Source of the DNA: Streptomyces durmitorensis
GTDB lineage: Bacteria; Actinomycetota; Actinomycetes; Streptomycetales; Streptomycetaceae
Length of the DNA: 64,000 nucleotides
Reading direction: 5' to 3'
Assembly: GCF_023498005.1 (NCBI RefSeq)
Contig: NZ_CP097289.1
Location: forward strand, 4,154,001 to 4,218,000
A program made the translations under genes and the position numbers. Below the pieces are notes generated by a model. The model did no database searches. It was given only the letters and a program-made list of their open reading frames with translations, and had not been told where the DNA came from. Shown one piece after another: positions 22,287 to 30,474 of the stretch. How positions within the stretch are numbered: the first letter of the stretch is position 1; each line of letters begins with the position of its first letter.

Positions 22287-22305
22287 GCACACGCAGGTAA
22301 TTGCG
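22261..22305. promoter_or_regulatory. Long palindromic operator over the FMN reductase promoter
   Basis: A perfect 15-bp inverted repeat (CGCAATTACCTGCGT / ACGCAGGTAATTGCG) flanks an inner TGCA/TGCA pair, giving a 45-base near-palindrome centred on 22283. It covers the -10 hexamer and is more AT-rich than its surroundings, which suits a repressor site. A hairpin terminator for the upstream aminopeptidase is the alternative. Confidence 0.75.
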
Positions 22306-22354
22306 CGGCCCTGTGCGGCCGCGCACCACCACGCCACACCCCAGGGGGCACACC

Positions 22355-22936
22355 ATGACCCGCAAGTTCCTCTTCGTGCTCGGCAGCTCCCGCCCCGAGG
22401 GCAACACGGAGATCCTGGCCCGCAGGGCCGCCGAACAGCTCTCCTCGGACGTCGAGCAGCGCTGGCTGAACCTGGCCGACCACCCGCTGCCCGACTTCGA
22501 GGACCTCCGCCACGACAGCGACTACGTCCGCCCGTCAGGCGACAGCACTGCGACGCTGCTCGACGCGACCATCGAGGCGACCGACATCGTCATCGCCTCG
22601 CCCCTGTACTGGTACTCGGTCTCGGCCACCACCAAGCGCTACCTCGACTACTGGTCGGGCTGGCTGCGCATCCCCGGCGTCGACTTCAAGGCCACGCTGA
22701 CCGGGCGCACCCTGTGGGGCGTGACGGCGCTGGCCGACAAGGAGCCGGTCGTCGCGGAGCCGCTCGTCGGCACCCTGCGCAACTCCGCCGCGTATCTCGG
22801 GATGCGCTTCGGCGGCGTACTGCTCGGCAACGGCAGCAAGCCCGGCGACGTACTGAAGGACGAGCGGGCGCTGACGGAGGCCAAGACGTTCTTCGCGCAG
22901 GAGCCGCCGCTCGCGCGCTTCCCGTACGAGAACTGA
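22355..22936 (+). CDS. NADPH-dependent FMN reductase-like flavoprotein
   Basis: This 193-residue flavodoxin-fold protein begins MTRKFLFVLGSSRPEGNT, where the loop GSSRPEGNT binds FMN phosphate. It has ASPLYWYSVSATTKRYLDYW, the segment that usually covers the flavin in this family. Such enzymes reduce flavins, quinones or nitro compounds with NAD(P)H. AGGGGG precedes the ATG at 22355. The palindrome-covered promoter upstream suggests tight repression and induction, perhaps by an unlinked regulator, because none is adjacent. Confidence 0.88.
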   Translation: MTRKFLFVLGSSRPEGNTEILARRAAEQLSSDVEQRWLNLADHPLPDFEDLRHDSDYVRPSGDSTATLLDATIEATDIVIASPLYWYSVSATTKRYLDYWSGWLRIPGVDFKATLTGRTLWGVTALADKEPVVAEPLVGTLRNSAAYLGMRFGGVLLGNGSKPGDVLKDERALTEAKTFFAQEPPLARFPYEN

Positions 22937-22955
22937 ACCCGCCCACGCCGCCCCG

Positions 22956-22975
22956 GCGTCCGGACGTCCGGACGC
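22956..22975. terminator. Perfect 20-base palindrome between convergent genes
   Basis: GCGTCCGGACGTCCGGACGC is its own reverse complement. It lies 20 bases after the FMN reductase stop and about 20 bases beyond the ABC permease stop, so it could end transcription from both sides. Confidence 0.55.
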
Positions 22976-22977
22976 AG

Positions 22978-23007
22978 TCCTACGCCGTGATGTCCTACGC
23001 CGTGATG
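22978..23007 (-). repeat. 15-base tandem duplication spanning the ABC permease stop codon
   Basis: TCCTACGCCGTGATG occurs twice head to tail. On the minus strand each copy carries the codons for Asp-Ile-Thr-Ala and TAG, so the gene end and its stop codon are duplicated in frame. Confidence 0.85.
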
Positions 23008-23927
23008 TCCTTCGTCCCGAACCGCGCCCACGCCGCCGAGCCGAACAGCACCGCGTACAGGCCCTGGAGTCCGAGGTTCTTGACCAGCTCGTCCCAGTAG
23101 ACGGGCTCACGCATCAGGTCCGCGAAGGACAGCCAGTAGTGCGAGAAGAAGTACGGCTGGATGGCGTGCAGCTGGGGGATCTGGTCGAGGATCTGGATCG
23201 TGATGAGCAGCCCGACCGTCGTCGCCATCGCCGCGATGCCGCTGCTGGTCAGCGTCGACACGAAGAGACCGAGCGCCGCCACACCGATCAGTGACGCGGC
23301 GACTACGAGGGCAATGAGCAGGGCACGCAGCAGCCCTTCGCCGAAACTGATCCGGGTGCCGGAGATCGTGGTGACCTCGCCGACCGGGAAGAGCAACGCC
23401 CCGACGGCGAGCGCGGAGACGGCCACCACGAGCGTCGCGACCAGGCAGAACGTCATCGTCGTCGCGTACTTGGCCAGCAGCAGGCGCGTCCGTCCCGCCG
23501 GGGCGACCAGGAGATAGCGCAGCGTCCCCGAGCTGGACTCGCCCGCGATGGAGTCACCGGCGACGACCCCGACCGCCATGGGCAGGAAGAAGGGAAGCGT
23601 CGCGGCGAGCGCCGTGAAGACCAGGAACAGGCCGTTGTTGGTGACCTGCGCGATGAACGCGGGCCCACCTCCCTCGCCGCCCCCGCCGACCGTCGAACCG
23701 TCGCTGGTCTCGATCTTGAGGGCGATGCCGACCAGGACCGGCACGGCGGCGAGCACACCGAGCAGGGCGAGGGTGCGCCAGCGGCGGAAGGTGATGCCCA
23801 GTTCGCTGCGGAAGAGCCCGAGCGTCCAGATCCGCCGCACTTCCCGTGCGTCGGGTACCTCCCGCGCGTCGCCCTTCCCGCTCACCTCACTTGTCCCGCG
23901 TACGTCATCGACCTCAGCCCGCGACAT
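22995..23927 (-). CDS. ABC-2-type transporter permease
   Basis: This 310-residue membrane subunit of an ABC exporter has about six hydrophobic helices, starting with the one at 50-70 after the cytoplasmic LFRSELGITFRRWRT. The ABC-2 signature GDSIAGESSSGTLRYLLVAPAGRTRLLLAKY is present. Translation is coupled to the ATPase gene, which overlaps its start by 14 bases. The cargo is unknown. A 15-base duplication spans its stop codon. Confidence 0.92.
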   Translation of the reverse strand: MSRAEVDDVRGTSEVSGKGDAREVPDAREVRRIWTLGLFRSELGITFRRWRTLALLGVLAAVPVLVGIALKIETSDGSTVGGGGEGGGPAFIAQVTNNGLFLVFTALAATLPFFLPMAVGVVAGDSIAGESSSGTLRYLLVAPAGRTRLLLAKYATTMTFCLVATLVVAVSALAVGALLFPVGEVTTISGTRISFGEGLLRALLIALVVAASLIGVAALGLFVSTLTSSGIAAMATTVGLLITIQILDQIPQLHAIQPYFFSHYWLSFADLMREPVYWDELVKNLGLQGLYAVLFGSAAWARFGTKDITA

Positions 23928-24891
23928 CGAATCCCTCCCCCGTCAGTGCCACGAACGCGTCCTCCAGCGAGGCCCGTTCGACGCCGAAGCCCCGCACCCG
24001 TACACCCGCGCCGACCAGGGCGGCGTTCAGCTCCGCGAGGTCCGTGCCGGTGTCCGCGCCGCTTCCCGCGCCCGGCGGCTCGCCCGTCACGCGGTCCTCC
24101 GCCACGACGAGATCCGTCACGCCGAGCTCCTTCAGGACGCGGACGGCGTCACCCGTGTCCGGGGTCGTCACGACCAGACGCCCCCGCGCACCGGCGGCCA
24201 GTTCGGCGACCGGGCCCTGGGTGATCAGGCGGCCCTGGGCCATCACCGCGGCGTGCGTGCAGACCTGCTCGATCTCGTCCAGGAGGTGCGAGGAGAGGAA
24301 GACGGTCGTGCCCTCCGAGGCCAACTCCCTGACCAGCGCCCGGATCTCGCGCATGCCCTGCGGATCGAGGCCGTTGGTCGGCTCGTCGAGCACGAGGAGC
24401 CTGCGCGGCTGGAGCAGCGCGGCCGCGAGGCCGAGGCGCTGCTTCATGCCGAGTGAGTACGCCTTCGCCTTCTTGCCGGCGGCGGCCGTGAGACCCACCC
24501 GGTCCAGGGCCGATTCGGCACGGGCGCGGCGGGTGCGCGGGTCGGCGGTCGGGTCGGCTGCGTCGTACCGCAGGAGGTTGTCGCGGCCGGAGAGGAAGCC
24601 GTAGAGAGCCGGGCCCTCGATGAGCGCGCCCACGTGCGGGAGCACGGTACGGGTGTCGCGCGGCATGGGGCGTCCCAGGACCGTGGCGTGGCCTGAAGTC
24701 GGCTCGATCAGGCCCATCAGCATCCGGATGGTGGTCGTCTTGCCGGAGCCGTTGGGGCCAAGGAAGCCGAAGACGCTTCCGGCGGGGACGGTGAGGCTGA
24801 GGCGGTCCACGGCAAGCTGCTTGCCGTAGCGCTTGGTGAGCGCGGAGGTCTCGATCACGCTTTGCGTCGGGCTGCCGTCTGTGCGGGGCAC
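23914..24891 (-). CDS. ABC transporter ATP-binding protein
   Basis: The 325-residue ATPase has Walker A GPNGSGKTT (45-53), a Q-loop region near 86, signature SLGMKQR (146-152), Walker B LLVLDEP (165-171) and H-loop SSHLLDE. The C-terminal 100 residues form the extra domain typical of drug- or lantibiotic-type exporters. The GTG at 24891 has GGAGG 5 bases upstream. It forms a two-gene operon with the permease. The substrate cannot be predicted. Confidence 0.94.
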   Translation of the reverse strand: MPRTDGSPTQSVIETSALTKRYGKQLAVDRLSLTVPAGSVFGFLGPNGSGKTTTIRMLMGLIEPTSGHATVLGRPMPRDTRTVLPHVGALIEGPALYGFLSGRDNLLRYDAADPTADPRTRRARAESALDRVGLTAAAGKKAKAYSLGMKQRLGLAAALLQPRRLLVLDEPTNGLDPQGMREIRALVRELASEGTTVFLSSHLLDEIEQVCTHAAVMAQGRLITQGPVAELAAGARGRLVVTTPDTGDAVRVLKELGVTDLVVAEDRVTGEPPGAGSGADTGTDLAELNAALVGAGVRVRGFGVERASLEDAFVALTGEGFDVAG

Positions 24892-24910
24892 TTGTCCTCC
24901 CTCACCGGTG

Positions 24911-24945
24911 CGGCGGGCTCAGAGGTTGTCCCCCTGAGCCCGCCG
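24911..24945 (-). terminator. Hairpin terminator between the LolA-like gene and the ABC operon
   Basis: A perfect 12-bp stem (CGGCGGGCTCAG / CTGAGCCCGCCG) with an 11-base loop lies about 70 bases after the LolA-like stop and just upstream of the ABC ribosome site. It should separate the two transcription units. Confidence 0.75.
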
Positions 24946-24965
24946 CCTGTACGTCTTCTGCGAGT

Positions 24966-25010
24966 GCTTCGTGGCTTGTCGCGCAGTTCCCCGCGCCCCT
25001 TAAGGGGCGC
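24966..25010 (-). repeat. Dispersed intergenic element, copy 2
   Basis: Starting 2 bases after the LolA-like stop codon on the minus strand, a perfect 18-base palindrome GCGCCCCTTAAGGGGCGC is followed by a tail containing GGGGAACTGCGCGACAAGCC. It matches the copies at 17814 and 38406 in order and orientation. Confidence 0.85.
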
Positions 25011-25012
25011 TC

Positions 25013-26281
25013 CTAGCTCGCCGCGTTTGCTGCCTTGACGAGGGCGTCCTTTGTCACCGCGCCCGCGTACACCGTGCCGTCCTCGGTGATGAGGGCGTTG
25101 ACCAGGCGCGTCTTGAAGACCGTGCCCGAGCCGAAGTCGCCCGACACCTTGTCGCCGAGCGAGTCGAGGAGCCGCTGGGCGTCCGGCGGGACATCTCCGG
25201 AGCCGCCCGTCGGGATGCCCTGGCCGCCCGGCGTCTTCAGCTCGGCGATGGAGTTCCAGCCCTCGCCGATGACGTTCAGACCGTTCAGGTCCTCCTCGCC
25301 CTTGAACTCCTTGCCCTTGAACTCCTTGCCGCCGAACTCCTTGCCGCCGTCCTTGAAGCCGTGCTTCTCGGCCTTGGCGTCATCGCCCTCCGTGACCTTC
25401 GCGCCCTTGGGCGGCGTGAAGTCGAAGGTCGACGCGGCCGGCTTGCCGAAGTCGACCTTCGTGAAGCCCGCGTCGACGACCGCGCTGCCGCCGCTCGACG
25501 GAGTGAGCGTGAACTTCAGCGGCGTACCCGTCTTGGAGTCCACCGCGACCGTGATCTGGCCGATCGTCGAGCCGGACTGCTTGGGCTTGATGACCAGGCG
25601 GTAGGCGTCACGGCCCGCGACCTGCGCGGTGCCGTCCACCTTCACCGACGTCGTGTCGTCGACCGCCTTCAGGGCCTCCTCGGCCAGCTCCTTGGGCGTG
25701 GAGGGGACATCCTTCGGGAGGTCCTTCTTGCCGGAGTCCGCGGCCTTGCCCGCCGACTTGGAGTGGTAGACCTCGTTCGACTTGCTGTCGTACGCCCACA
25801 CGTCGTCGCCGTTGTGGATCAGGCTGTACTCGGCGGCGTCGTCCAGGACGGACAACTTCTGCTTGTCGGGGCCGTCGGCGGCGACGCGCAGCGTGTGCGT
25901 GCCGGACGCCAGCTCCATCAGCTTGGACTGCGGGTCCGCGGCCGAACCCTTGCCGTCCTCGCCCTCGCCGCCCGAGCCGCTGCCCGGTGCGAAGCTGCCG
26001 GCCATGTCGCCGCCGAAGGACGGCAGGCCGAGGTCGGTGCTGATCTTCACGGTGCCCGAGAGCTGCTCCGTGTCCGAAGCGGCGATCTTCTCGATGAGTT
26101 CCTGTGCGGTCACGTCGGGCAGCTTGGGGTCGCCCGACGTCGCGAGCGCCGGGACGAGCCCGATGGTCGCCGCCGCCACCCCCGCCACCGCGACGGGGAC
26201 CACATAGCGCGCCGCCTTGCGGCGGCCTGCGCGCAGCTCCCCGGTCTCACTGGTGTTCTGCTCCGGTTCGTACGGTGCCAT
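25013..26281 (-). CDS. LolA-like (outer-membrane lipoprotein carrier-fold) secreted or anchored protein
   Basis: The 422-residue protein has a positively charged start (GRRKAARYVV), one hydrophobic segment at about 25-47, then an extracytoplasmic LolA/LppX-like beta-rich domain (TAQELIEKIAASDTEQLSGT, TLRVAADGPDKQKLSVLD, YRLVIKPKQSGSTIGQI). Gram-positive relatives are thought to bind lipids or act in envelope processes; the role here is unknown. A KEFGGKEFKG-type repeat (about 310-330) is encoded by a 15-base tandem repeat. The ATG at 26281 follows GGAGGTAGGG. Confidence 0.8.
   Translation of the reverse strand: MAPYEPEQNTSETGELRAGRRKAARYVVPVAVAGVAAATIGLVPALATSGDPKLPDVTAQELIEKIAASDTEQLSGTVKISTDLGLPSFGGDMAGSFAPGSGSGGEGEDGKGSAADPQSKLMELASGTHTLRVAADGPDKQKLSVLDDAAEYSLIHNGDDVWAYDSKSNEVYHSKSAGKAADSGKKDLPKDVPSTPKELAEEALKAVDDTTSVKVDGTAQVAGRDAYRLVIKPKQSGSTIGQITVAVDSKTGTPLKFTLTPSSGGSAVVDAGFTKVDFGKPAASTFDFTPPKGAKVTEGDDAKAEKHGFKDGGKEFGGKEFKGKEFKGEEDLNGLNVIGEGWNSIAELKTPGGQGIPTGGSGDVPPDAQRLLDSLGDKVSGDFGSGTVFKTRLVNALITEDGTVYAGAVTKDALVKAANAAS
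25301..25345 (-). repeat. 15-base tandem repeat encoding GKEFK motifs
   Basis: CTTGAACTCCTTGCC occurs twice exactly, followed by a third copy with two changes, inside the LolA-like gene. It encodes a charged linker on the minus strand. Confidence 0.85.
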
Positions 26282-26487
26282 TGTGTGCCCTACCTCCGTG
26301 GTCGGCGGCGGCCTTCCCAGTACGTGCGTGCGTCCACCCCGCGCCGCCATTCTCACCCGAATAGGTCAGGAGTGGTTGTTCTTGCTGGACCTTGTTGTTC
26401 TCCATATGACCAAATCGGCCAGCCAGAAGCGTCAGACCCCGGGAGCAACTCCACGTACTGCTGTGGGATGACACAGACGGGTGGCGC

Positions 26488-26508
26488 CTCCCCCAACCAG
26501 TAGGGGAA
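26488..26508 (-). terminator. Weak hairpin after the CHRD gene
   Basis: Short TCCCC/GGGGA arms with a 9-10 base loop lie about 22 bases after the CHRD-protein stop codon. Confidence 0.35.
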
Positions 26509-26529
26509 GCACCGCCCGACAGTCAGGGC

Positions 26530-27480
26530 TCAGCGCTGCACGAACACGTAGTCCGCCTTGTACGGCACCTTCGCGATCGCGCCGGGCTTGCAGTCACCCG
26601 CTGGTGCGACCCCGCCCACGGTGTTCAGGCGCAGGATCTCCGCGGTGCCCGCGAGCAGCCCGCGCGGCTTGCCGGTCTGGGTTGCCGCCAGGTCGAGTTC
26701 GGGGATGTTCTTGTCGCCGTTCGGGGTCCTGGAGATCAGCTTGCCGGTGACCTGACTGCGGTCGGGGGCCGTCCAGCGCGGTGTGCCCGAGTTGGGGGCG
26801 ACGAAGTCGTGCGCGATGTTGCCGCCGAGCCGTGCGCGCACGTCACGCTGCGCGAAGGCGAACTTGCCCGAGCCGTCGTCGGCCTTCTTGCACTCGTAGA
26901 TCTGCTCGCCCTGGATCACGGACGCCTGGAAGTGGGCGGCGGCCTCGCGGAAGTCGACGGCCGTGGTCACCTTGTGGAGCTGGCCGCGGACCGCGCCGCC
27001 GGGGAACTCGGCGGTGTGCAGGTTGGCGTAGAAGCTGCCCGGATCCGCCTTCAACTGCTCCAGCAGCGCGGCGTCGTGGACCTTGACCGTGCCCGTGACG
27101 CGGTGGCCCTTGCTCTTGCCCAGCAGATCGGTGAAGTCGACCTTGACGCCGCCGTTGGTGCCCTTCGCGCCCTGGTGGATGTGGAGGGCGGTCGGCTTGC
27201 CGGTGCCGCGCCACTTGACGGTGACCGACACCTTGTCGCCCTTGACCTGGACGAACTCAAGCGCCTGGCCGTCCTTGTCGCCGACCGCGGGCCCGCCCTG
27301 CACCGGCACCTCGTTCGCGCCGTTCAGGCTCGCCGCGAAGATGGATCCGCCTCCGTCGGTCTTCTCGGCGGCGCCGGCCGGCAGCGCCGAGAACGCCACG
27401 CCCGCCGCGGCTGCGACGGCGACACCGGAGACGAGCAGGGTCGTGCGACGGCGCGTAGTAGAGGTACTCAAAGTGCCCAT
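26530..27480 (-). CDS. Secreted CHRD-domain protein with C-terminal DUF3455-like domain
   Basis: The 316-residue precursor has an N-terminal signal (TRRRTTLLVSGVAVAAAAG, probable cleavage after PAGA near 38). A CHRD domain occupies about 45-165 (SLNGANEVPVQGGPAVGDKDG, TALHIHQGAKGTNGGV, NLHTAEFPGGAVRGQL). A second domain (170-316) has IQGEQIYECKKADDGSGKFAF and GTPRWTAPDRSQVTGKL. The family's function is not established. The ATG at 27480 follows GGGGAG. A Crp-type palindrome lies about 105 bases upstream. Confidence 0.85.
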   Translation of the reverse strand: MGTLSTSTTRRRTTLLVSGVAVAAAAGVAFSALPAGAAEKTDGGGSIFAASLNGANEVPVQGGPAVGDKDGQALEFVQVKGDKVSVTVKWRGTGKPTALHIHQGAKGTNGGVKVDFTDLLGKSKGHRVTGTVKVHDAALLEQLKADPGSFYANLHTAEFPGGAVRGQLHKVTTAVDFREAAAHFQASVIQGEQIYECKKADDGSGKFAFAQRDVRARLGGNIAHDFVAPNSGTPRWTAPDRSQVTGKLISRTPNGDKNIPELDLAATQTGKPRGLLAGTAEILRLNTVGGVAPAGDCKPGAIAKVPYKADYVFVQR

Positions 27481-27584
27481 GGTCAGAAATCTCCCCGTAC
27501 CTGAGCCGACACCCCACTGCGTCGGCTTCCGGGCATAGGTACGGAATCGATCTGATCCTGGACTCAATCCAAGACCAACAGAAC

Positions 27585-27602
27585 GTGTGACGTATGTCAC
27601 AC
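27585..27602. promoter_or_regulatory. Crp-type palindrome upstream of the CHRD gene
   Basis: GTGTGACGTATGTCACAC is a perfect 7-bp inverted repeat matching TGTGA-N6-TCACA, the classical Crp/FNR-family pattern. It lies 12 bases beyond the polyprenyl synthase stop and 105 bases before the CHRD start. Confidence 0.6.
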
Positions 27603-27613
27603 TCCGTAGGGCC

Positions 27614-28624
27614 TCAGCCCGCCCGGTGCACCACCAGATCGCAGAGCTCGACCAGCGACGTCTTCGCGTCGCAGTCCCGCAGCGGCGCGAGCGTGTCCCG
27701 CGCCTCCTCCGCGAACCGCACGGTGTCCTTGCGCGCCTGCTCCAGGGCCGGGTGGGCCCGCAGTCGCGTCAGCGCCTCGGCGTGCCGCGCGTCGTCCGTC
27801 AGGTCCGAGTCGAGGAGCTCGCACAGAGCGATGTCCTCGGCGAGCCCGAGCTTCTCCACCCGCTCGCGCAGCCGCAGGACCGGAAGGGTGGGGATGCCCT
27901 CGCGCAGGTCGGTGCCGGGCGTCTTGCCCGACTCGTGCGAGTCGGACGCGATGTCCAGTACGTCGTCGGCGAGCTGGAAGGCGACGCCGAGCCGCTCGCC
28001 GTACTGGGTCAGGACGTCCACGACGGTCTCGTCGGCGCCCGACATCATGGCGCCGAAACGGCATGCCACGGCGACGAGCGAGCCGGTCTTGCCGCCGAGC
28101 ACGTCGAGGTAGTGGTCGATCGGGTCGCGGCCCTCGGTCGGGCCCGCCGTCTCCAGGATCTGGCCGGTGACCAGGCGTTCGAAGGCCTCCGCCTGGATGC
28201 GGACGGCGTCCGGGCCGAGGTCCGCCAGGATGTACGAGGCGCGGGCGAAGAGGAAGTCACCGGTGAGCACGGCGACGGAGTTGCCCCAGCGCTGGTTGGC
28301 GCTCTCGACGCCGCGGCGCACGTCCGCCTCGTCCATCACGTCGTCGTGGTAGAGCGTCGCGAGATGCGTCAGCTCGACGACGACGGCGGAGGGCACGACG
28401 CCCGGCGCGTACGGATCGCCGAACTGCGCGGCGAGCATCACGAGGAGCGGCCTGAACCGCTTGCCGCCCGCACGCACCAGATGCTGCGCGGCCTCCGTGA
28501 TGAAGGGGACCCCGCTTTTGGTGGCGTCGAGCAGGCCTTCCTCGACGGCCGCCAATCCGGCCTGGACATCGGCTTCGAGAGCCTGGTCCCGCACGCTGAG
28601 GCCGAAGGGCCCGACGACGGTCAC
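27614..28624 (-). CDS. Long-chain polyprenyl diphosphate synthase (probable menaquinone side-chain)
   Basis: This 336-residue trans-prenyltransferase condenses isopentenyl diphosphate onto an allylic primer. The first Asp-rich motif is DDVMD (94-98) in LYHDDVMDEADVRR and the second DDVLD (220-224). The substrate motif GGKRFRP lies at 53-59. The residues four and five positions before the first motif are Thr and Ala, not the aromatics that stop elongation in short-chain synthases, so a long product is expected. Between two complex I operons, the likely use is menaquinone. The GTG at 28624 follows AGGAG. Confidence 0.92.
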   Translation of the reverse strand: MTVVGPFGLSVRDQALEADVQAGLAAVEEGLLDATKSGVPFITEAAQHLVRAGGKRFRPLLVMLAAQFGDPYAPGVVPSAVVVELTHLATLYHDDVMDEADVRRGVESANQRWGNSVAVLTGDFLFARASYILADLGPDAVRIQAEAFERLVTGQILETAGPTEGRDPIDHYLDVLGGKTGSLVAVACRFGAMMSGADETVVDVLTQYGERLGVAFQLADDVLDIASDSHESGKTPGTDLREGIPTLPVLRLRERVEKLGLAEDIALCELLDSDLTDDARHAEALTRLRAHPALEQARKDTVRFAEEARDTLAPLRDCDAKTSLVELCDLVVHRAG

Positions 28625-28931
28625 GAGGGGTTCTCCTGTCTGCTGACGATCACAAGTCGGTCACTCGGTCGATCATCACTCGGTCGATCTTTGCGTGATG
28701 ATCGCGTCGATGACACGGTTTGTCGATGTGTCGCTGCCATCACTCAAGTCAGCGTATCCGGTCGCCTTTCGATCACAGTGGGCACCCGCCTGTGCAATGC
28801 CGCCCAGGCGGCGTGCGATCACCACCGGTATGTTCTTGATCAGCTGATACGACACAGAAGACCGCATCGCACCGTAATCCCCGTAATCCCCGAAAGCCCC
28901 ATGAACAACGGAACTACCGGGAGCAGAACCC
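28625..28931. other. Divergent intergenic region polyprenyl synthase / peptide transporter
   Basis: These 307 bases hold both promoters. TCACTCGGTCGATC occurs twice (28661 and 28676, period 15), with further CGTCGATG and TGTCGATG variants at 28700-28730. No other structure stands out. Confidence 0.5.
28661..28689. repeat. 14-base direct repeat TCACTCGGTCGATC
   Basis: Two exact copies spaced by one base lie 37-65 bases upstream of the polyprenyl synthase start, a position suited to a regulator binding side by side. Confidence 0.75.
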
Positions 28932-30455
28932 TTGTCCCGCACTGAGGCCGACGCAGAACCGCCCGCGGACCCCTCCAGGGAGTCGACGGAGCCGCCGCCC
29001 GGCGACGACCACGCCTTCTTCGGGCAGCCGCGCGGGCTGCTCACCCTGTCGGGCCTGGAGGTCTGGGAGCGCTTCTCGTTCCTCGGCATGCAGGCCATCC
29101 TCGTCCTGTACTTCGCGGACTCCGTCGCGAACGACGGAATGGGCATGGATTCCGGGACCGCCGCTTCGGTGTCGGCCGCGTACGGAACGCTCGTCTATCT
29201 CGTCTCGGTGGCGGGCGGCTGGCTCGCCGACCGCATCCTCGGCTCGTACCGCGCGGTCCTGTGGGGCGGCATCCTCATCGCCTGCGGCCACTACTCGATG
29301 GCGGTCCCGACCGCGACGATGACCTGGGTGGGCCTCGGCCTGATCAGCGCGGGCACCGGCCTCCTGAAGCCGAACGTCGCCTCGATGGTCGGCAAGCTCT
29401 ACCGCACCGACGACGACCGGCGCGACGCGGGCTTCGCGCTGTACTACATGGGCATCAACATCGGCGCCTTCGCGGGCCCCCTGATCACCGGCTGGCTCGG
29501 CGACCACAAGGGCTGGCACTGGGGCTTCTCGGCCGCCGCGATCGGCATGACGTTCGGTCTGATCCAGTACGTACTGGGCCGCCGTCACCTCGCCGGACGC
29601 AAGGCGTCCGCCGAATTCGCGCTGCCCAAGGACGCGATGCGCCGCGCGGTCGTCCTGATCGTCGTGGGCATCCTCGCGTTCGGGGCCCTCGCGGCGGTGC
29701 TCGCGGGCGTCGGCTGGCTCACCATGGACCGCTTCGTCGACGTACTCACCGTCATCTCGGTGATCGCGCCCATCGTCTACTTCGTGGTCATGTTCCGCAG
29801 CCCGCGTGTGAGCGGCGAGGAACGCGGGCGCCTGAAGCCCTACGTGGTCCTCTTCCTGGCCTCGGTCGTCTTCAACTTCATCCTCTTCCAGGCCTACTCG
29901 ACGATGATCCTGCTGGCATCGACGAACGCCGAGACGTCGATCCTCGGCTTCACCTTCCCCGCCAGCTGGTACGCCTCCGCGCTCGGCGCCTTCGAGGTCG
30001 CGCTCGCCCCCGTCGTCGCCGCGGTCTGGGCCCGGATGGGCCACCGCCAGCCGCACGCCTCGAACAAGATCGCCTTCGGTGTGATCCTGGGCGGTCTGTC
30101 GTTCCTCCTGATGGTCCTGCCCACCTCCGGGCACGGCGACGACACGTACAAGATGGCGGTCTGGTGGATCGTCGGCTCGTACCTGCTGCTCGGCCTCGGC
30201 GACATCCTGGTCGAGACCTCGGGCATGTCGGCCACGACGAAGCTCGCACCCAAGGCCTTCGCCAGTCAGACCATGGCCCTCTGGTTCCTCTCGCTCGCCC
30301 TCGCCAACGGCATCCAGGCACAGATCGTGAAGCTGTACGGAGAGGTCTCCAACCCGGCGTACTTCGGCGTGAACGGCGCGATCGCGGTGGCCGCCGGTGT
30401 CGCCGTCATCCTGCTCGCCCCGTGGCTCCGCCGCACCATGCACCCCGTCCACTGA
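28932..30455 (+). CDS. POT-family proton-dependent oligopeptide transporter
   Basis: The 507-residue membrane permease has about 14 hydrophobic segments and imports di- and tripeptides with protons. The POT motif EVWERFSFLGMQAILVLYF (Glu-x-x-Glu-Arg-Phe) lies in helix 1, and ALYYMGINIGAFAGPLITGW is the second PTR2 signature. The start appears to be TTG at 28932, with GGGAG about 9 bases upstream, because no ATG or GTG precedes the conserved part in frame. It is followed after 19 bases by a peptidase-like hydrolase, so uptake and cleavage may be coupled. Confidence 0.93.
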   Translation: MSRTEADAEPPADPSRESTEPPPGDDHAFFGQPRGLLTLSGLEVWERFSFLGMQAILVLYFADSVANDGMGMDSGTAASVSAAYGTLVYLVSVAGGWLADRILGSYRAVLWGGILIACGHYSMAVPTATMTWVGLGLISAGTGLLKPNVASMVGKLYRTDDDRRDAGFALYYMGINIGAFAGPLITGWLGDHKGWHWGFSAAAIGMTFGLIQYVLGRRHLAGRKASAEFALPKDAMRRAVVLIVVGILAFGALAAVLAGVGWLTMDRFVDVLTVISVIAPIVYFVVMFRSPRVSGEERGRLKPYVVLFLASVVFNFILFQAYSTMILLASTNAETSILGFTFPASWYASALGAFEVALAPVVAAVWARMGHRQPHASNKIAFGVILGGLSFLLMVLPTSGHGDDTYKMAVWWIVGSYLLLGLGDILVETSGMSATTKLAPKAFASQTMALWFLSLALANGIQAQIVKLYGEVSNPAYFGVNGAIAVAAGVAVILLAPWLRRTMHPVH

Positions 30456-30474
30456 GGACACTGAGGTTCCCGCC

